A DNA stretch of 41,810 bases. It comes from an uncultured Lachnospiraceae bacterium (GTDB lineage: Bacteria > Bacillota > Clostridia > Lachnospirales > Lachnospiraceae). Below the pieces are notes generated by a model. It did no database searches. It saw nothing but the letters and a program-made list of their open reading frames with translations, and was not told the origin of the DNA. The stretch is taken from assembly GCA_947570615.1 (NCBI GenBank), contig CANOVJ010000033.1, positions 1 to 41,810 of the forward strand. Direction: 5' to 3'. A program made the translations under genes and the position numbers. This document shows positions 8,366-17,979 of the stretch, in pieces; the first letter of the stretch is position 1, and each line of letters starts with the position of its first letter.

Positions 8366-9628
8366 TTATCTGGCTCTGCGCATCATTTCCCGATGAATCA
8401 GCAAAGGCGCACTGCCGCCCTCGACAGCCTCTTTGGTGATAACGCACTCCTCAATCGTGTCGTCCGACGGAATCTGGAACATGGCGTCCATCATCACCTT
8501 CTCCATGATGGAGCGAAGGCCTCTGGCCCCTGTCCTGCGCTCATAGGCAAGCCGGGCTATGGTCTCCACCGCGTCCCTCTCAAAGGTGAGCTCCACGTCA
8601 TCGAAGCCGAACAGCTTCTGATACTGTTTGATCAGCGCGCTCTTTGGCTCTGTGAGGATCCTCACCAGCGCCGCCTCGTCCAGCCCCTCAAGGGAAACCG
8701 TGATGGGTACCCGCCCCACAAACTCCGGGATCAGGCCAAACTTCACCAGATCCTGCGGCGTCACTTCCTTAAGCACATCGCTGATCTCCCGTTTGCTCTT
8801 AATCGCGATCTCCGCCTCAAAACCGATGGAATTGCGGTTTAAGCGGTTCTCGATGATCTTTTCCAGACCGTCGAAGGCTCCGCCGCAGATAAACAGAATG
8901 TTGGAGGTATCGATCTGGATCAGCTCCTGGTGAGGATGCTTTCTGCCACCCTGGGGCGGTACGCTGGCAACGGTTCCCTCCACGATCTTGAGAAGCGCCT
9001 GCTGTACGCCCTCGCCGGATACGTCCCTGGTGATCGATACATTCTCGCTCTTTTTGGTGATCTTGTCGATCTCGTCAATATAAATAATACCAAACTGCGC
9101 CCGCTCCACGTCATAGTCGGCGGCCTGCAAAAGCTTAAGCAGGATGTTCTCCACATCCTCGCCCACATATCCGGCCTCCGTCAGCGTAGTGGCGTCGGCG
9201 ATGGCAAAGGGGACGTTGATGATTTTGGCCAGCGTGCGGGCCAGATAGGTTTTCCCCGAGCCGGTGGGCCCAAGCATGATGATGTTGCTCTTTTCCAGCT
9301 CCACATCATCCATATCCCGGGGTGCCGTCACCCTCTTGTAATGGTTGTAGACGGCCACCGCCAGAACCTTTTTCGCCTCATCCTGCCCGATCACGTAGTC
9401 GTCCAGGAAATCCCTGATCTCCACAGGCTTTAACAGATTGATATCAAACTCTGTCTCCTGCGCCGTCTCTTCCTCTTCTTCATAGCCTTCATCCACAATA
9501 TCGGCGCAGATCTCCACGCACTCGTCGCAGATATACACCCCTGCGGGGCCGGCGATCATTTTTCTCACCTGATCCTGGGTTTTATTGCAAAAAGAACATC
9601 TGATATTATCGGAAAACTTTCCTGCCAT
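8366..9628 (-). CDS. clpX: ATP-dependent Clp protease ATP-binding subunit ClpX
   Basis: The AAA+ unfoldase that feeds substrates to ClpP. It is 420 residues, the typical length. The N-terminal zinc-binding domain uses C11, C14, C34 and C37 (CSFC and CDEC). Walker A is GPTGSGKT (120-127), Walker B is IIYIDEIDK, the pore loop is GYVGED, and the ClpP-docking loop is IGF (in NSIGFEAEI). The sensor-2 region is GARGLR. An acidic stretch ([11 protein letters not shown]) links the zinc domain to the AAA+ core. The gene lies 47 bp downstream of clpP in the same direction, so the ClpXP partners are co-encoded. Confidence 0.98.
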   Translation of the reverse strand: MAGKFSDNIRCSFCNKTQDQVRKMIAGPAGVYICDECVEICADIVDEGYEEEEETAQETEFDINLLKPVEIRDFLDDYVIGQDEAKKVLAVAVYNHYKRVTAPRDMDDVELEKSNIIMLGPTGSGKTYLARTLAKIINVPFAIADATTLTEAGYVGEDVENILLKLLQAADYDVERAQFGIIYIDEIDKITKKSENVSITRDVSGEGVQQALLKIVEGTVASVPPQGGRKHPHQELIQIDTSNILFICGGAFDGLEKIIENRLNRNSIGFEAEIAIKSKREISDVLKEVTPQDLVKFGLIPEFVGRVPITVSLEGLDEAALVRILTEPKSALIKQYQKLFGFDDVELTFERDAVETIARLAYERRTGARGLRSIMEKVMMDAMFQIPSDDTIEECVITKEAVEGGSAPLLIHREMMRRAR

Positions 9629-9675
9629 TGCTTTTCCCCTTAATACTGCAAATTTATGCCGTCTGCCTGCTCCGG

Positions 9676-10266
9676 CTATTTGTCCGTGCGTTTCCGGTAA
9701 ATTCTGTCAATGATACCATATTCCAGCGCTTCCTCGGCGCTCATCCAGTTGTCTCTCTCCGTATCCGCAGCAATCACATCATAATCCCTGCCTGTGTTTT
9801 CGGCAAGGATTTTGTTTAATTTCTCTTTGGTGCGCAGAATATGCCTGGCCGCGATCTCGATCTCCGTGGCCTGCCCCTGGCTGCCGCCGGAGGGCTGGTG
9901 AATCATGATCTCCGCGTTGGGAAGGGCAAGCCTCTTGCCTTTGGTTCCCCCCGCCAGCAGGAAAGCTCCCATGCTGGCGGCCATGCCCATACAGTTGGTG
10001 GACACGTCGCACTTGATATACTGCATGGTGTCATAGATGGCCATACCGGCCGTCACGCTTCCTCCCGGGCTGTTGATATAAAACTGAATATCCTTCTCAG
10101 GATCCTCCGCCTCCAGAAACAGCATCTGGGCCACGATCAGGCTGGCCGTAACGTCGTTTACCTCTTCCCCCAAAAAAATGATTCTTTCCTTCAGAAGCCT
10201 TGAGTAGATATCGTAGGAGCGCTCGCCCCTGCTGGTCTGCTCTATGACATAAGGCACTAAGCTCAT
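9676..10266 (-). CDS. clpP: ATP-dependent Clp protease proteolytic subunit ClpP
   Basis: The tetradecameric serine peptidase of the Clp system. From ATG at 10266, which has AAAGGAGG seven bases upstream, the protein is 196 residues, the standard length without a long propeptide. The open frame continues to 10332, but that part overlaps the end of tig and has no ribosome-binding site. The catalytic triad is S98 (GMAASMGA), H123 (IHQPSGG) and D172 (ERDNWM). The oxyanion-hole glycines are in SPGGSV (66-71). It lies 13 bp downstream of tig and 47 bp upstream of clpX. Confidence 0.98.
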   Translation of the reverse strand: MSLVPYVIEQTSRGERSYDIYSRLLKERIIFLGEEVNDVTASLIVAQMLFLEAEDPEKDIQFYINSPGGSVTAGMAIYDTMQYIKCDVSTNCMGMAASMGAFLLAGGTKGKRLALPNAEIMIHQPSGGSQGQATEIEIAARHILRTKEKLNKILAENTGRDYDVIAADTERDNWMSAEEALEYGIIDRIYRKRTDK

Positions 10267-10279
10267 ATAAATCCTCCTT

Positions 10280-11566
10280 TTATTCCTCCACCGCGTTGTC
10301 CCTTGCAAACTCGGCGGCCCTGCGCACGGCAAGATCCTCCCTGATCTGCTTTATGCTCTCCTCGGGAAGGGTCTTCTTCACCTCGTCGATCTCAATCTGG
10401 TAGGCCTCGGCGATGGTCTTTAATTCTTCCTCGAACTCCTCCTCGGTAACCTCGATGTTCTCAGCCTTCGCAATCGCCTCCAGCACGAGCCTTGATTTGA
10501 TCCGCTTCTCCGCCTGAGGTCTCACCTGCTCGATCATGCGCTCGCGGGTGTTTCCGGTCATCTGATAATACTGCTCCATGGGGATTCCCTGCATCTGGAT
10601 TCTCTGGCCGAACTCATCCACCATCTGTCTCTGCTGGGTCGCCAGCATGGCCTCGGGGATCTCCATGTCGGAGTCGTTGATGATCGCTTCGATCACCTTC
10701 TCCTCTTTGGCGTCCCTGGCCTCCTTTTCTTTCCTCTCTGTGATTTTAGCCCGCACATCGGCCTTATATTCCTCCAGGGTATCGAATTCCGAAACCTCCG
10801 ACGCGAACTCGTCGTCCAGCTCGGGAAGCTCCTTCTCCTTGATCTCCTTCACCGTGCATTTGAACACGGCGGCCTTACCCTGCAATTCCTCAGCCTGATA
10901 ATCCTCCGGGAAGGTCACGTTGACCTCCGTCTCCTGATCGATCTGCGCCCCGATCAGCTGCTCCTCAAAGCCGGGGATGAACGCTCCGGAGCCGATGGTG
11001 AGGCTGTAATTCTCGCCCTTTCCGCCCTCAAAAGCCACGCCGTCCACAAAACCCTCAAAGTCAAGGATGGTCATATCGCCGTCCTTAACCGGTCTGTCGG
11101 TCACTTCCACGTTCCTGGCGTTGCGCTCTCTTTCTCTTCCGATCTCCTCGTCCACTTCCTCATCGGTCACGGCAGCGTCGGACTTCTCCACCTTAACGCC
11201 CTTATACTTGCCCAGCTTCACCTCGGGCTTGATGGCTACCTCGGCTGTAAAGATAAAGGGCTCGCCCTTTTTGATCTGGGTAATGTCGATCTCGGGGGAA
11301 GAAACGATATCCTCCCCGCACTCCTTAACGGCCTGCTCGTATGCGTCGGGGAGCATTTCATTCACCGCGTCCTCATAAAAAATCTCCGGCCCGTACATCT
11401 TCTCGATCATCTGACGGGGCACCTTTCCTTTCCGGAAACCGGGAACGGATATCTTATTCTTATTTTTCATGAACGCGCTCTGGAGCGCCTTCTCCACTTC
11501 CTGCGCCGGAACCTCTACGGTCAGCCTGGCCATGTTTTTTTCCAGTTTTTCTACCTGTACACTCAT
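10280..11566 (-). CDS. tig: Trigger factor, ribosome-associated chaperone
   Basis: A 428-residue chaperone and peptidyl-prolyl isomerase that binds the ribosome exit tunnel. The N-terminal ribosome-binding domain holds the signature [17 protein letters not shown] (about residues 43-59). The FKBP-type isomerase domain (~150-245) begins with [13 protein letters not shown] and includes [15 protein letters not shown]. The C-terminal chaperone arms are helical and charged (~265-428). ATG at 11566 follows AAGGAGG. It heads the block tig-clpP-clpX-lon-engB, linking folding at the ribosome with ATP-dependent proteolysis. Confidence 0.98.
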   Translation of the reverse strand: MSVQVEKLEKNMARLTVEVPAQEVEKALQSAFMKNKNKISVPGFRKGKVPRQMIEKMYGPEIFYEDAVNEMLPDAYEQAVKECGEDIVSSPEIDITQIKKGEPFIFTAEVAIKPEVKLGKYKGVKVEKSDAAVTDEEVDEEIGRERERNARNVEVTDRPVKDGDMTILDFEGFVDGVAFEGGKGENYSLTIGSGAFIPGFEEQLIGAQIDQETEVNVTFPEDYQAEELQGKAAVFKCTVKEIKEKELPELDDEFASEVSEFDTLEEYKADVRAKITERKEKEARDAKEEKVIEAIINDSDMEIPEAMLATQQRQMVDEFGQRIQMQGIPMEQYYQMTGNTRERMIEQVRPQAEKRIKSRLVLEAIAKAENIEVTEEEFEEELKTIAEAYQIEIDEVKKTLPEESIKQIREDLAVRRAAEFARDNAVEE

Positions 11567-11662
11567 CCTGGTACATCCTCCTTACTCTGTCCTTTTATCT
11601 TAATTTAACCCTATGCTGCCGCCCACAGACGGCTTTCCAATCAGGCCGGAAGCTTTTCACGA

Positions 11663-11689
11663 TTGAAAAAAGCCGAAGGCTTCTTTCAA
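11663..11689. repeat. Hairpin in the tig leader
   Basis: TTGAAAAAAGCC and GGCTTCTTTCAA pair with one mismatch over 12 bp around a GAA loop. It lies between the candidate tig promoter and the gene, in the untranslated leader. No T-run follows on the minus strand, so a plain terminator is unlikely. Confidence 0.4.
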
Positions 11690-11749
11690 CCTGCTCCTGC
11701 CTGAAGCAGAATTGATACAAATTCCGGACATGCTCACAGTCATTTTACC

Positions 11750-11780
11750 ATTATAGCACAGGGGGGTGGAAAATACCAGA
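11750..11780 (-). promoter_or_regulatory. Candidate tig promoter with extended -10
   Basis: On the minus strand TGCTATAAT is a perfect extended -10 (TATAAT at 11750-11755). The -35 region about 17 bases upstream is poor (TGGTAT), which fits dependence on the extended -10. Transcription would begin near 11743, giving a leader of about 175 nt that contains the hairpin at 11663-11689. No CtsR or CIRCE heat-shock operator is obvious to me. Confidence 0.5.
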
Positions 11781-11870
11781 GTGGATTTTGCATTATTTTA
11801 CTGAAAATCCCCATCTTTATCAGGCAAAACAGAGGTCTGCCCAGGACTGCTCCTTAACTGTAATGAAACA

Positions 11871-11892
11871 GGCAGGGGAAATCTCCCCTGCC
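11871..11892 (-). terminator. Terminator of the sugar-utilisation operon
   Basis: A perfect 9-bp stem GGCAGGGGA/TCCCCTGCC with a four-base loop. On the minus strand it is followed by TGTTTCATT. It lies about 30 bp after the GH31 stop codon and separates this operon from tig. The T-run is weak but stem and position fit. Confidence 0.6.
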
Positions 11893-11923
11893 CGCTGTCG
11901 GTTCAATGATAAGATAAAATATA

Positions 11924-14338
11924 CTATGACTCCACCGCGCGGTACGCGCCCACAATCTCCGTCACCGCCTTCTGCAGATCCTCATCCACGCCCATGGCCT
12001 GCAGCTCGCTGACCAGAAGCAGCGGATCGTCCTTCTTCTCCTGCGCCAGCCGGTAAATCTGATCCTTGGTAAAGAAGCGGATCTCCGCCTGGTCCAGGAA
12101 TGTATAGAGAAGCTCCGCCACCGGGTTTGAGGCGATCTGCGTATCCTCCGGCAGAAGAATCATCACCGTATCCTGCGGCCTGATACCGGTCAGGGAAACG
12201 GTGAGGGTATCTGCATTTTTCAGCACCGCCGCTTTTCTGCCGACGCCGTTTACCAGCACCTGCGCCGTGGCGGCGCTCACCCTGTGCAGCTCGATATTCC
12301 AGCTTCTGTCGGCAGGAATCAGAGACGTATCGCCCTGCGCCGGCAGGATGGTAAAGCGCCTGTGCGCCCAGTCAAGGCGCAGCTGCGTTGTGACGCATGC
12401 TCCCTCCCGGTAGCCCATGGACATATTGTCGTCCTCATAGAGGGTAAAGGCATTGTCCGCCCCCGGATACACCCGCACCGTGAGCTCCCCGGGATTCTCC
12501 ATGGCCCGGGCCGTCTCAAAACGCTCCGTCATGGGAATGATGGCTCCCGCTTTTGCCAGCACCGGGATTTTGTCGATGCCCCGGTACATACACAGGCTCC
12601 GTCCGCCCTGGTAGACCATATCCGTGAAGAAATCAAACCACAGCCCCTGAGGCAGGAAAACCTTCACCTTCGCCACATTCAGCCCGTTGATGCGGGGGGA
12701 GGTGACAGGCGCGGCCATCAGCTCGCTTCCGAAGAAATACTGATTTTTCTGCATATAGGATTCCCATTTCCCAGGGTATCTGTAGTAAAGGGGCTGGCAG
12801 ATGGGCTCCCCTTCCTTCCAGGTGCGGTAATTCATGGTGTAGAGATAGGGAATCAGCTTATGACGCAGACGCAGGAAATCCTTCATGGTCTCGCAGACCT
12901 CTTTCTTAAACCGCCAGGGCTCCTTGCCGTTGAAAACGCTGTTTGAGCTGTGCAGACGGTTGATGGGCGAAAATACCCCAAGCTGATACCACCTGGCCTC
13001 CAGCTCGTCGTCCTTGGCCCCCATCATGTGGCCGCCGATATCGTGGCTCCACCAGCCGTAGCCGATGTTGGAGGCCGTACTGGTAAAGTAAGGCTGGAAC
13101 TCCAGGGACTCCCAGGAGATCACCGTATCCCCCGAGAACCCGATTGGATACCGGTGGGAACCCGGCCCCGCATACCGGGAAAAGGTCATGGGACGCATTC
13201 CCGCCCTGCCGCTGTCCAGATAATGGTAGTGGTTGAGCATCCACAGAGGATCCAGTCCCTCCACCTTCGTGTTGCCTCCCTGCTGCCAGTCCAGCCACCA
13301 GAAGTCCACCCCCTGCTCCTCCAGGGGATGATGCACCTCTTCCAGATACACCTCCAGGAAATGAGGGTCTGCGATATCAAAGTTCACCGGCTCCTCCTTT
13401 TCCGGATCCAGCCCCATGGCCCGGGCCACCTGGGGATAGCACTCCTCGCAGCCCCGGATCCCGTCCGCCGGATGTACGTTCAGAGTGGCCTTCATTCCCC
13501 GGTCATGGAGTTTCTTTAAAAACCTCTCCGGATCCGGAAAGAGCTCCCGGTTCCAGGTATACCCTGTCCAGCCGGTTCCGTATTTGGGATCGATGTCCAC
13601 CTGATGCCAGTCCATGTCGATGACCGCCACGGAAAAGGGAACCTGCTCCTGGTCAAACCTTCCCATGAGCTCCATGTAGGTCTCTTCCGAATAGGGATAA
13701 TATCTGCTCCACCAGTTGCCCAGGGCGAACCGGGGCAGCATGGGGGTCTGGCCGCAGAGATAATAAAAGTCCTTAAGGGCCTGCAGATAGCGGTGCCCGT
13801 AGGCAAACAGATAAATGTCCTGCGCTCCCTTCCTGCGGGGCTTTACCCAGCCGTCCTCTGAGAGCAGCAAAGTGCGGGAATCGTCCAGGCAGGCGCAGCC
13901 GCTCCAGAAGGACATCACTCCGTCCTCCAGCTCACAGGCCCCGTTCACATTGTCCAGAGTCCTGGCCGTGCCCTTCAGGGTTTTCCCCTTTTCCCCATAA
14001 TGCCAGGCCATGCGGTTGCCTCCCGGCATTCCCTCCAGGTCCATTCCCACACAGGCAAGGGAGAGTCCGTGGCCGGAGAACTCCTTCTTATTATAGAGAA
14101 GCTGAAAATAACGGGTGCGTACCTCCAGTTCCTCCTCCGATTCCCTGTATGTAAAATCCGCCTTCGGGAAATCCCGGTTGAGCACCGTCTGGGTGGAAGC
14201 GTCGGTAAATTCGCCCTCCGGGCTGTACTCCAGCCGCACCAGACTCTCCGTGAGTACGCTGATCCGGTAATGCTCCCCCTGAAGAATATTTTCCGCCGCT
14301 GCCTGCGGGCGGGTCTCCAGTTTTAAATGTGGTTTCAT
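11924..14338 (-). CDS. Glycoside hydrolase family 31 alpha-glycosidase
   Basis: An 804-residue enzyme expected to release glucose or xylose from the non-reducing ends of alpha-linked oligosaccharides. It has no signal peptide, so it should act in the cytoplasm on imported sugar. After an N-terminal beta-sandwich (~20-195), the (beta/alpha)8 barrel carries the nucleophile D350 in FWWLDWQQG and the acid/base D404 in GFSGDT, with ALGNWWSRYYPY near 206-215 and an HDIGGH loop. C-terminal beta domains (~590-730, DUF5110-like) follow. The last ~75 residues are a helical extension (AELLYTFLDQAEIRFFTKDQ...) not usual in the family. ATG at 14338 has AAAGGAG upstream, 14 bp after the GH13 gene. Alpha-glucosidase and alpha-xylosidase cannot be told apart here. 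Confidence 0.92.
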   Translation of the reverse strand: MKPHLKLETRPQAAAENILQGEHYRISVLTESLVRLEYSPEGEFTDASTQTVLNRDFPKADFTYRESEEELEVRTRYFQLLYNKKEFSGHGLSLACVGMDLEGMPGGNRMAWHYGEKGKTLKGTARTLDNVNGACELEDGVMSFWSGCACLDDSRTLLLSEDGWVKPRRKGAQDIYLFAYGHRYLQALKDFYYLCGQTPMLPRFALGNWWSRYYPYSEETYMELMGRFDQEQVPFSVAVIDMDWHQVDIDPKYGTGWTGYTWNRELFPDPERFLKKLHDRGMKATLNVHPADGIRGCEECYPQVARAMGLDPEKEEPVNFDIADPHFLEVYLEEVHHPLEEQGVDFWWLDWQQGGNTKVEGLDPLWMLNHYHYLDSGRAGMRPMTFSRYAGPGSHRYPIGFSGDTVISWESLEFQPYFTSTASNIGYGWWSHDIGGHMMGAKDDELEARWYQLGVFSPINRLHSSNSVFNGKEPWRFKKEVCETMKDFLRLRHKLIPYLYTMNYRTWKEGEPICQPLYYRYPGKWESYMQKNQYFFGSELMAAPVTSPRINGLNVAKVKVFLPQGLWFDFFTDMVYQGGRSLCMYRGIDKIPVLAKAGAIIPMTERFETARAMENPGELTVRVYPGADNAFTLYEDDNMSMGYREGACVTTQLRLDWAHRRFTILPAQGDTSLIPADRSWNIELHRVSAATAQVLVNGVGRKAAVLKNADTLTVSLTGIRPQDTVMILLPEDTQIASNPVAELLYTFLDQAEIRFFTKDQIYRLAQEKKDDPLLLVSELQAMGVDEDLQKAVTEIVGAYRAVES

Positions 14339-14352
14339 GTTGGCTCCTTTCT

Positions 14353-16032
14353 TTACCGTTTCAGGATCGCTACCGCCTCATATGGGGCAAGAATAAACCT
14401 TCTCTCCACGGATTCCCGCCTGCCGTTTCCGATCAGAATCTCTCCGTCCAGGAATTTCTCCGGGATCTCAAAGGTCTCCTCCTGCCCGGCGAAGCTGCAG
14501 ATCACTAAAAGCTCATCTGTGCCGTCCTCCCTTTCCAGGGTTCTGGTATAAGCATACAGCGTTTCGCTCTCCGGCGCAAGGAGCTGATAGTCGCCGTACA
14601 CGATCACATCCTCCTGCTTCCTTAAGGCGATCAGCTTCTTATAATAATGAAACACCGAGTCCGGATCCGCCATCTGGTCTGCGGCGTTGATCTCCTTATA
14701 ATTGGGATTGACCTTAATCCAGGGCGTTCCTGTGGTAAAGCCCGCGTTTTCGCTGTCGTCCCACTGCATGGGGGTTCTGGCCGTGTCCCTTCCCCGCAGA
14801 TTGATAAAGCGCATCATATCCTCCGGCGTGACGACTCCCCCATCGGTGAGCTCCCGGAAGGCGTTCAGACTCTCGATATCCCGCACCTCGTCCAGAGAGT
14901 CGAAGGGAGTGTTGGTCATGCCCAGCTCCTCCCCCTGATAGACATAAGGGGTTCCCTGCATCATGTGCAGGCAGGTGGCCAGCATCTTTGCACACATCAC
15001 CCGATGCTGCGGGGCATCGCAGCCGAAGCGGGACAGGGAACGGGGCTGGTCATGGTTCCCCAAAAACAGGCTGTTCCAGGCCGCTCCCGCCAGCTCACTC
15101 TGCCATTTGCTCATGATCCTCTTAAAGTCCCGCAGATCCACCCGCCGGTCCGTCCATTTGCCGAACCTGCCGTCGTCCAGCCCCACATGCTCAAACTGGA
15201 ACACCATGCTCAGCTCCTTCCCGTCGGCGCGGGCGTACTTTTTCGCCTCCTCGATGGTGACCCCCGCGCACTCTCCCACGGTCATCAGATCGTAATGGGA
15301 GAGCACCTGGCAGTTCATCTCCTGCAGGTATTCATGGACATGGGGCCCGTTGACCACGCCGGGCCAGGCGTACTGCGCCCCCGGAAAGAGCTCCCCGTCG
15401 GGCAGGCCGGGCTTCTTGGAGATCATACTGATCACGTCCATGCGGAAGCCGTCGATCCCCTTATCGCACCACCAGTTCATCATGGAAAAGACCTCGTCGC
15501 GCACCTTCGGGTTATCCCAGTTTAAGTCCGGCTGCTTTTTGGAGAACAGATGCAGATAATACATATCCGTGGCGTCGTCATACTGCCAGGCGGAGCCGGA
15601 GAAGCAGCTTGCCCAGTTGTTGGGCTCCTTCCCTTCCTTCCCCTCCCGCCAGAAATAGTAATCCCGGTAAGGATTGTCTTTGGACTTACGGCTCTCCACG
15701 AACCAGGGATGCTCGTCGGAGGTGTGGTTCACCACCAGATCCATCACCAGCCTGATCCCCCGCTCATGCATCCCCGCAAGCATCCGGTCGAAATCCTCCA
15801 TGGTGCCGAACTCCTCCATGATGGCCTGGTAATCGCTGATATCATAGCCGTTGTCGTCGTTGGGAGACTTGTAGACCGGCGAGAGCCAGACCACGTCCAC
15901 CCCCAGCTCCTTCAGATAATCCAGCCTGGAGATAATCCCCTTAAGGTCCCCCACGCCGTCCCCGTCGCTGTCCATAAAGCTCCGGGGATAAATCTGATAC
16001 ACAACCGCTTCCTTCCACCATTTTCTTTCCAT
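14353..16032 (-). CDS. GH13 alpha-glucosidase, oligo-1,6-glucosidase type
   Basis: A 559-residue cytoplasmic enzyme hydrolysing short alpha-glucosides. The calcium-loop signature DSDGDGVGDL (21-30) and DLVVNHTSDEH (98-108) mark the oligosaccharide-acting subfamily. Catalytic residues are nucleophile D199 (GFRMDVI), acid/base E254 (VGECAG) and D328 (GNHDQP). The residue after the nucleophile is V200; in characterised members Val there goes with alpha-1,6 preference and Thr or Ala with alpha-1,4, so isomaltose, panose and isomalto-oligosaccharides are the likely substrates. ATG at 16032 has AAAGGAATCAGCAT upstream. It lies between the second permease gene and the GH31 gene, so the pair would act on sugars brought in by the transporter. 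Confidence 0.93.
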   Translation of the reverse strand: MERKWWKEAVVYQIYPRSFMDSDGDGVGDLKGIISRLDYLKELGVDVVWLSPVYKSPNDDNGYDISDYQAIMEEFGTMEDFDRMLAGMHERGIRLVMDLVVNHTSDEHPWFVESRKSKDNPYRDYYFWREGKEGKEPNNWASCFSGSAWQYDDATDMYYLHLFSKKQPDLNWDNPKVRDEVFSMMNWWCDKGIDGFRMDVISMISKKPGLPDGELFPGAQYAWPGVVNGPHVHEYLQEMNCQVLSHYDLMTVGECAGVTIEEAKKYARADGKELSMVFQFEHVGLDDGRFGKWTDRRVDLRDFKRIMSKWQSELAGAAWNSLFLGNHDQPRSLSRFGCDAPQHRVMCAKMLATCLHMMQGTPYVYQGEELGMTNTPFDSLDEVRDIESLNAFRELTDGGVVTPEDMMRFINLRGRDTARTPMQWDDSENAGFTTGTPWIKVNPNYKEINAADQMADPDSVFHYYKKLIALRKQEDVIVYGDYQLLAPESETLYAYTRTLEREDGTDELLVICSFAGQEETFEIPEKFLDGEILIGNGRRESVERRFILAPYEAVAILKR

Positions 16033-16078
16033 ATGCTGATTCCTTTCTCTTTTTTCAGTGACAAGTCTTTCTTTTATT

Positions 16079-16972
16079 TTACTCCTTAACCGACCCCATT
16101 ACCAGTCCGGAGATCAGATACCTCTGCAGGAACGGATAGATCAGCAGCAGGGGAATCACCGCCACCACGATCTTTGCGGCGTTTAAGTTCCTGTTGGAGA
16201 GCTCCGCCACATTCTCCAGTGCGGCGCTGTTGGCGGCGTTTTTGACCAGCTCCTGGAGATCGATGTTCAGGGACTGGATATAGGTCATGATGGGATAGTC
16301 CTCCACCCTCTGCATATAGATCAGTCCGCCGAAGAAGTCGTTCCAGCTTCCCACGATGCTGAACAGAGATACCGTGGCGATGGAGGGCTTGGCGCAGGGC
16401 ACCATGATCTGGAGCAGCACCTGGAACTGGCTGGCCCCGTCGATGATGGCCGCCTCCTCCAGCGCTTTGGGCACGCCCTTGAAGAAATTCATCAGCAGGA
16501 TCACACTGAATACCGGCACCGCTCCCGGCAGGATCAGGGACCAGATGGTGTTCAGCAGGTGAAGGTTTTTCACCACGATATAGGTGGGGATCATGCCGCC
16601 GTTAAAGAGCATGGCGAAGATCAGCAGATTCATGTAAAGGTTCCTGGCGGGGAACTCCCCCTTCGATCTGGTCATGGCGTAGGCCATGGGAACCGTGATC
16701 ACCAGGTTCAGCGCCAGCGTCAGCACAACCCGCACCACGGAAATCCCGAAGGAATGCCAGAACTGGGAATCCTCCACGATCCTTTTGTATGCCAGGGCGG
16801 TAAAATCCACCGGCACAAGCCCTACCCGGTTGGCGGAAACCGCCGCGCTGCCGCTGAAGGAGATCGCCACAATGTTGATCATGGGAAGCAGACAGATCAG
16901 TCCCAGCCCGATGACGATGATATGAATCACCACATTTCTGATTTTTGAACCCGTACTTTTGTTATCCAGCAT
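16079..16972 (-). CDS. Carbohydrate ABC transporter permease, LplC/YtcP type
   Basis: A 297-residue inner-membrane permease of the binding-protein-dependent MalG-like class, with six predicted helices (first at ~13-35, last at ~262-282). The EAA loop that contacts the ATPase is EEAAIIDGASQFQVLLQIMV (about 177-196). An extracytoplasmic insertion (about 225-255, QSLNIDLQELVKNAANSAAL) before the last helix is typical of the LplC/YtcP subgroup. ATG at 16972 has GGGAGGTG upstream. It pairs with the LplB-type permease encoded immediately upstream. No dedicated ATPase is encoded in the operon, so a shared MsmX/MsmK-type ATPase elsewhere is expected. Confidence 0.93.
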   Translation of the reverse strand: MLDNKSTGSKIRNVVIHIIVIGLGLICLLPMINIVAISFSGSAAVSANRVGLVPVDFTALAYKRIVEDSQFWHSFGISVVRVVLTLALNLVITVPMAYAMTRSKGEFPARNLYMNLLIFAMLFNGGMIPTYIVVKNLHLLNTIWSLILPGAVPVFSVILLMNFFKGVPKALEEAAIIDGASQFQVLLQIMVPCAKPSIATVSLFSIVGSWNDFFGGLIYMQRVEDYPIMTYIQSLNIDLQELVKNAANSAALENVAELSNRNLNAAKIVVAVIPLLLIYPFLQRYLISGLVMGSVKE

Positions 16973-16991
16973 TTTTCTGCACCTCCCCCTC

Positions 16992-17909
16992 TTAATAGAT
17001 CCGCTGATTGGTCAGCTTTTCGGTGATCTTGTTGGCTCCCACCAGCATGATCAGAGCAACGATGGAACGGCAAAGGCCAACCGCCGCGCCGAAGCTGTAC
17101 TGCCTTCCCACCAGACCGATCCGGTAGATGTAGGTATCCAGCACGTCGCTCACCTCGTACACAATAGGCGAATACAGGTTGTAGATCTGATCGAAGCCCG
17201 CGCTTAAGACGCTGGTCAGGTTCATGGCCGTCATCAGTAAAATGATGGGCAGCATGCCGGGAATGGTGATATGCCACACCCGCTTCCACCAGGACGCGCC
17301 GTCGATGGCCGCCGCCTCGTGAAGCCCGGCGTCGATGCCGGTGATGGCCGCCAGATAGACCACCGAGTTGTAACCGAATTCCTTCCACACGTCCGTCCCG
17401 ATCAGGAGCTTGCGGAACACGTTGTTGCTTCCCAGGAAGTTGATCTTCTCAAATCCCAGGGAGGCGATGATCTGGTTCACGGAGCCGTCGATGTTGAACA
17501 GGTTCATGGCAACCGCCGCCAGCACAACCCAGGAGAGGAAGTGAGGGAGATATACGATGGTCTGAACGGTTTTTTTCAGGAATTTCATCCGGATCTCATT
17601 GAGCAGGATGGAAAAGGCGATGGACAGAAGCATTCCCAGGATAATCTTCCCCAGGGCGATGATCAGCGTGTTGCGGATCACCCTGCCGATATCGGGAAGG
17701 GTAAACATATAGGTGAAATGCTTAAGTCCCACAAACTGGGATCCGAAGAGGCCTTTGGCAGGGACGAAATCCTGGAAGGCCATGATCAGCCCGAACATGG
17801 GCAGATAACCGAAGATAATCAGGAAAACCATTCCCGGCAGCACCATGGCATGGTATTGCAGGGAGTTTTTATTTTTCGTTGACGAGATGGACGATTTATT
17901 TTTTTTCAT
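16992..17909 (-). CDS. Carbohydrate ABC transporter permease, LplB type
   Basis: A 305-residue permease with a basic N-terminus (MKKNKSSISS) followed by six membrane helices. The EAA loop is HEAAAIDGASWWKRVWHITI. A GxFGSQFVGLKHF segment after the first helix is characteristic of the LplB/YtcP uptake systems. ATG at 17909 is 13 bases after AAAGGAG; the ATG at 17921 (MVIK) sits almost on top of that sequence, so the start is uncertain by four codons. A longer frame to 18059 overlaps the lipoprotein gene and is not credible. It forms a heterodimer with the LplC-type permease in the next gene. Confidence 0.92.
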   Translation of the reverse strand: MKKNKSSISSTKNKNSLQYHAMVLPGMVFLIIFGYLPMFGLIMAFQDFVPAKGLFGSQFVGLKHFTYMFTLPDIGRVIRNTLIIALGKIILGMLLSIAFSILLNEIRMKFLKKTVQTIVYLPHFLSWVVLAAVAMNLFNIDGSVNQIIASLGFEKINFLGSNNVFRKLLIGTDVWKEFGYNSVVYLAAITGIDAGLHEAAAIDGASWWKRVWHITIPGMLPIILLMTAMNLTSVLSAGFDQIYNLYSPIVYEVSDVLDTYIYRIGLVGRQYSFGAAVGLCRSIVALIMLVGANKITEKLTNQRIY

Positions 17910-17932
17910 CTTGATAACCATGCTCCTTTCCC

Positions 17933-17964
17933 AAAACAGGCACGCCTTTCGGTATGCCTGTTTT
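17933..17964 (-). promoter_or_regulatory. Intercistronic hairpin after the binding-protein gene
   Basis: AAAACAGGCA and TGCCTGTTTT form a 10-bp perfect stem, extended by two more pairs, around a small loop. On the minus strand the stem ends with TTTT and then GGG. Hairpins placed like this after solute-binding-protein genes often protect the upstream message or partly stop transcription, so more lipoprotein than permease is made. Here that is inferred from position only. Confidence 0.5.
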
Positions 17965-17979
17965 ACAATAATCATTTTT

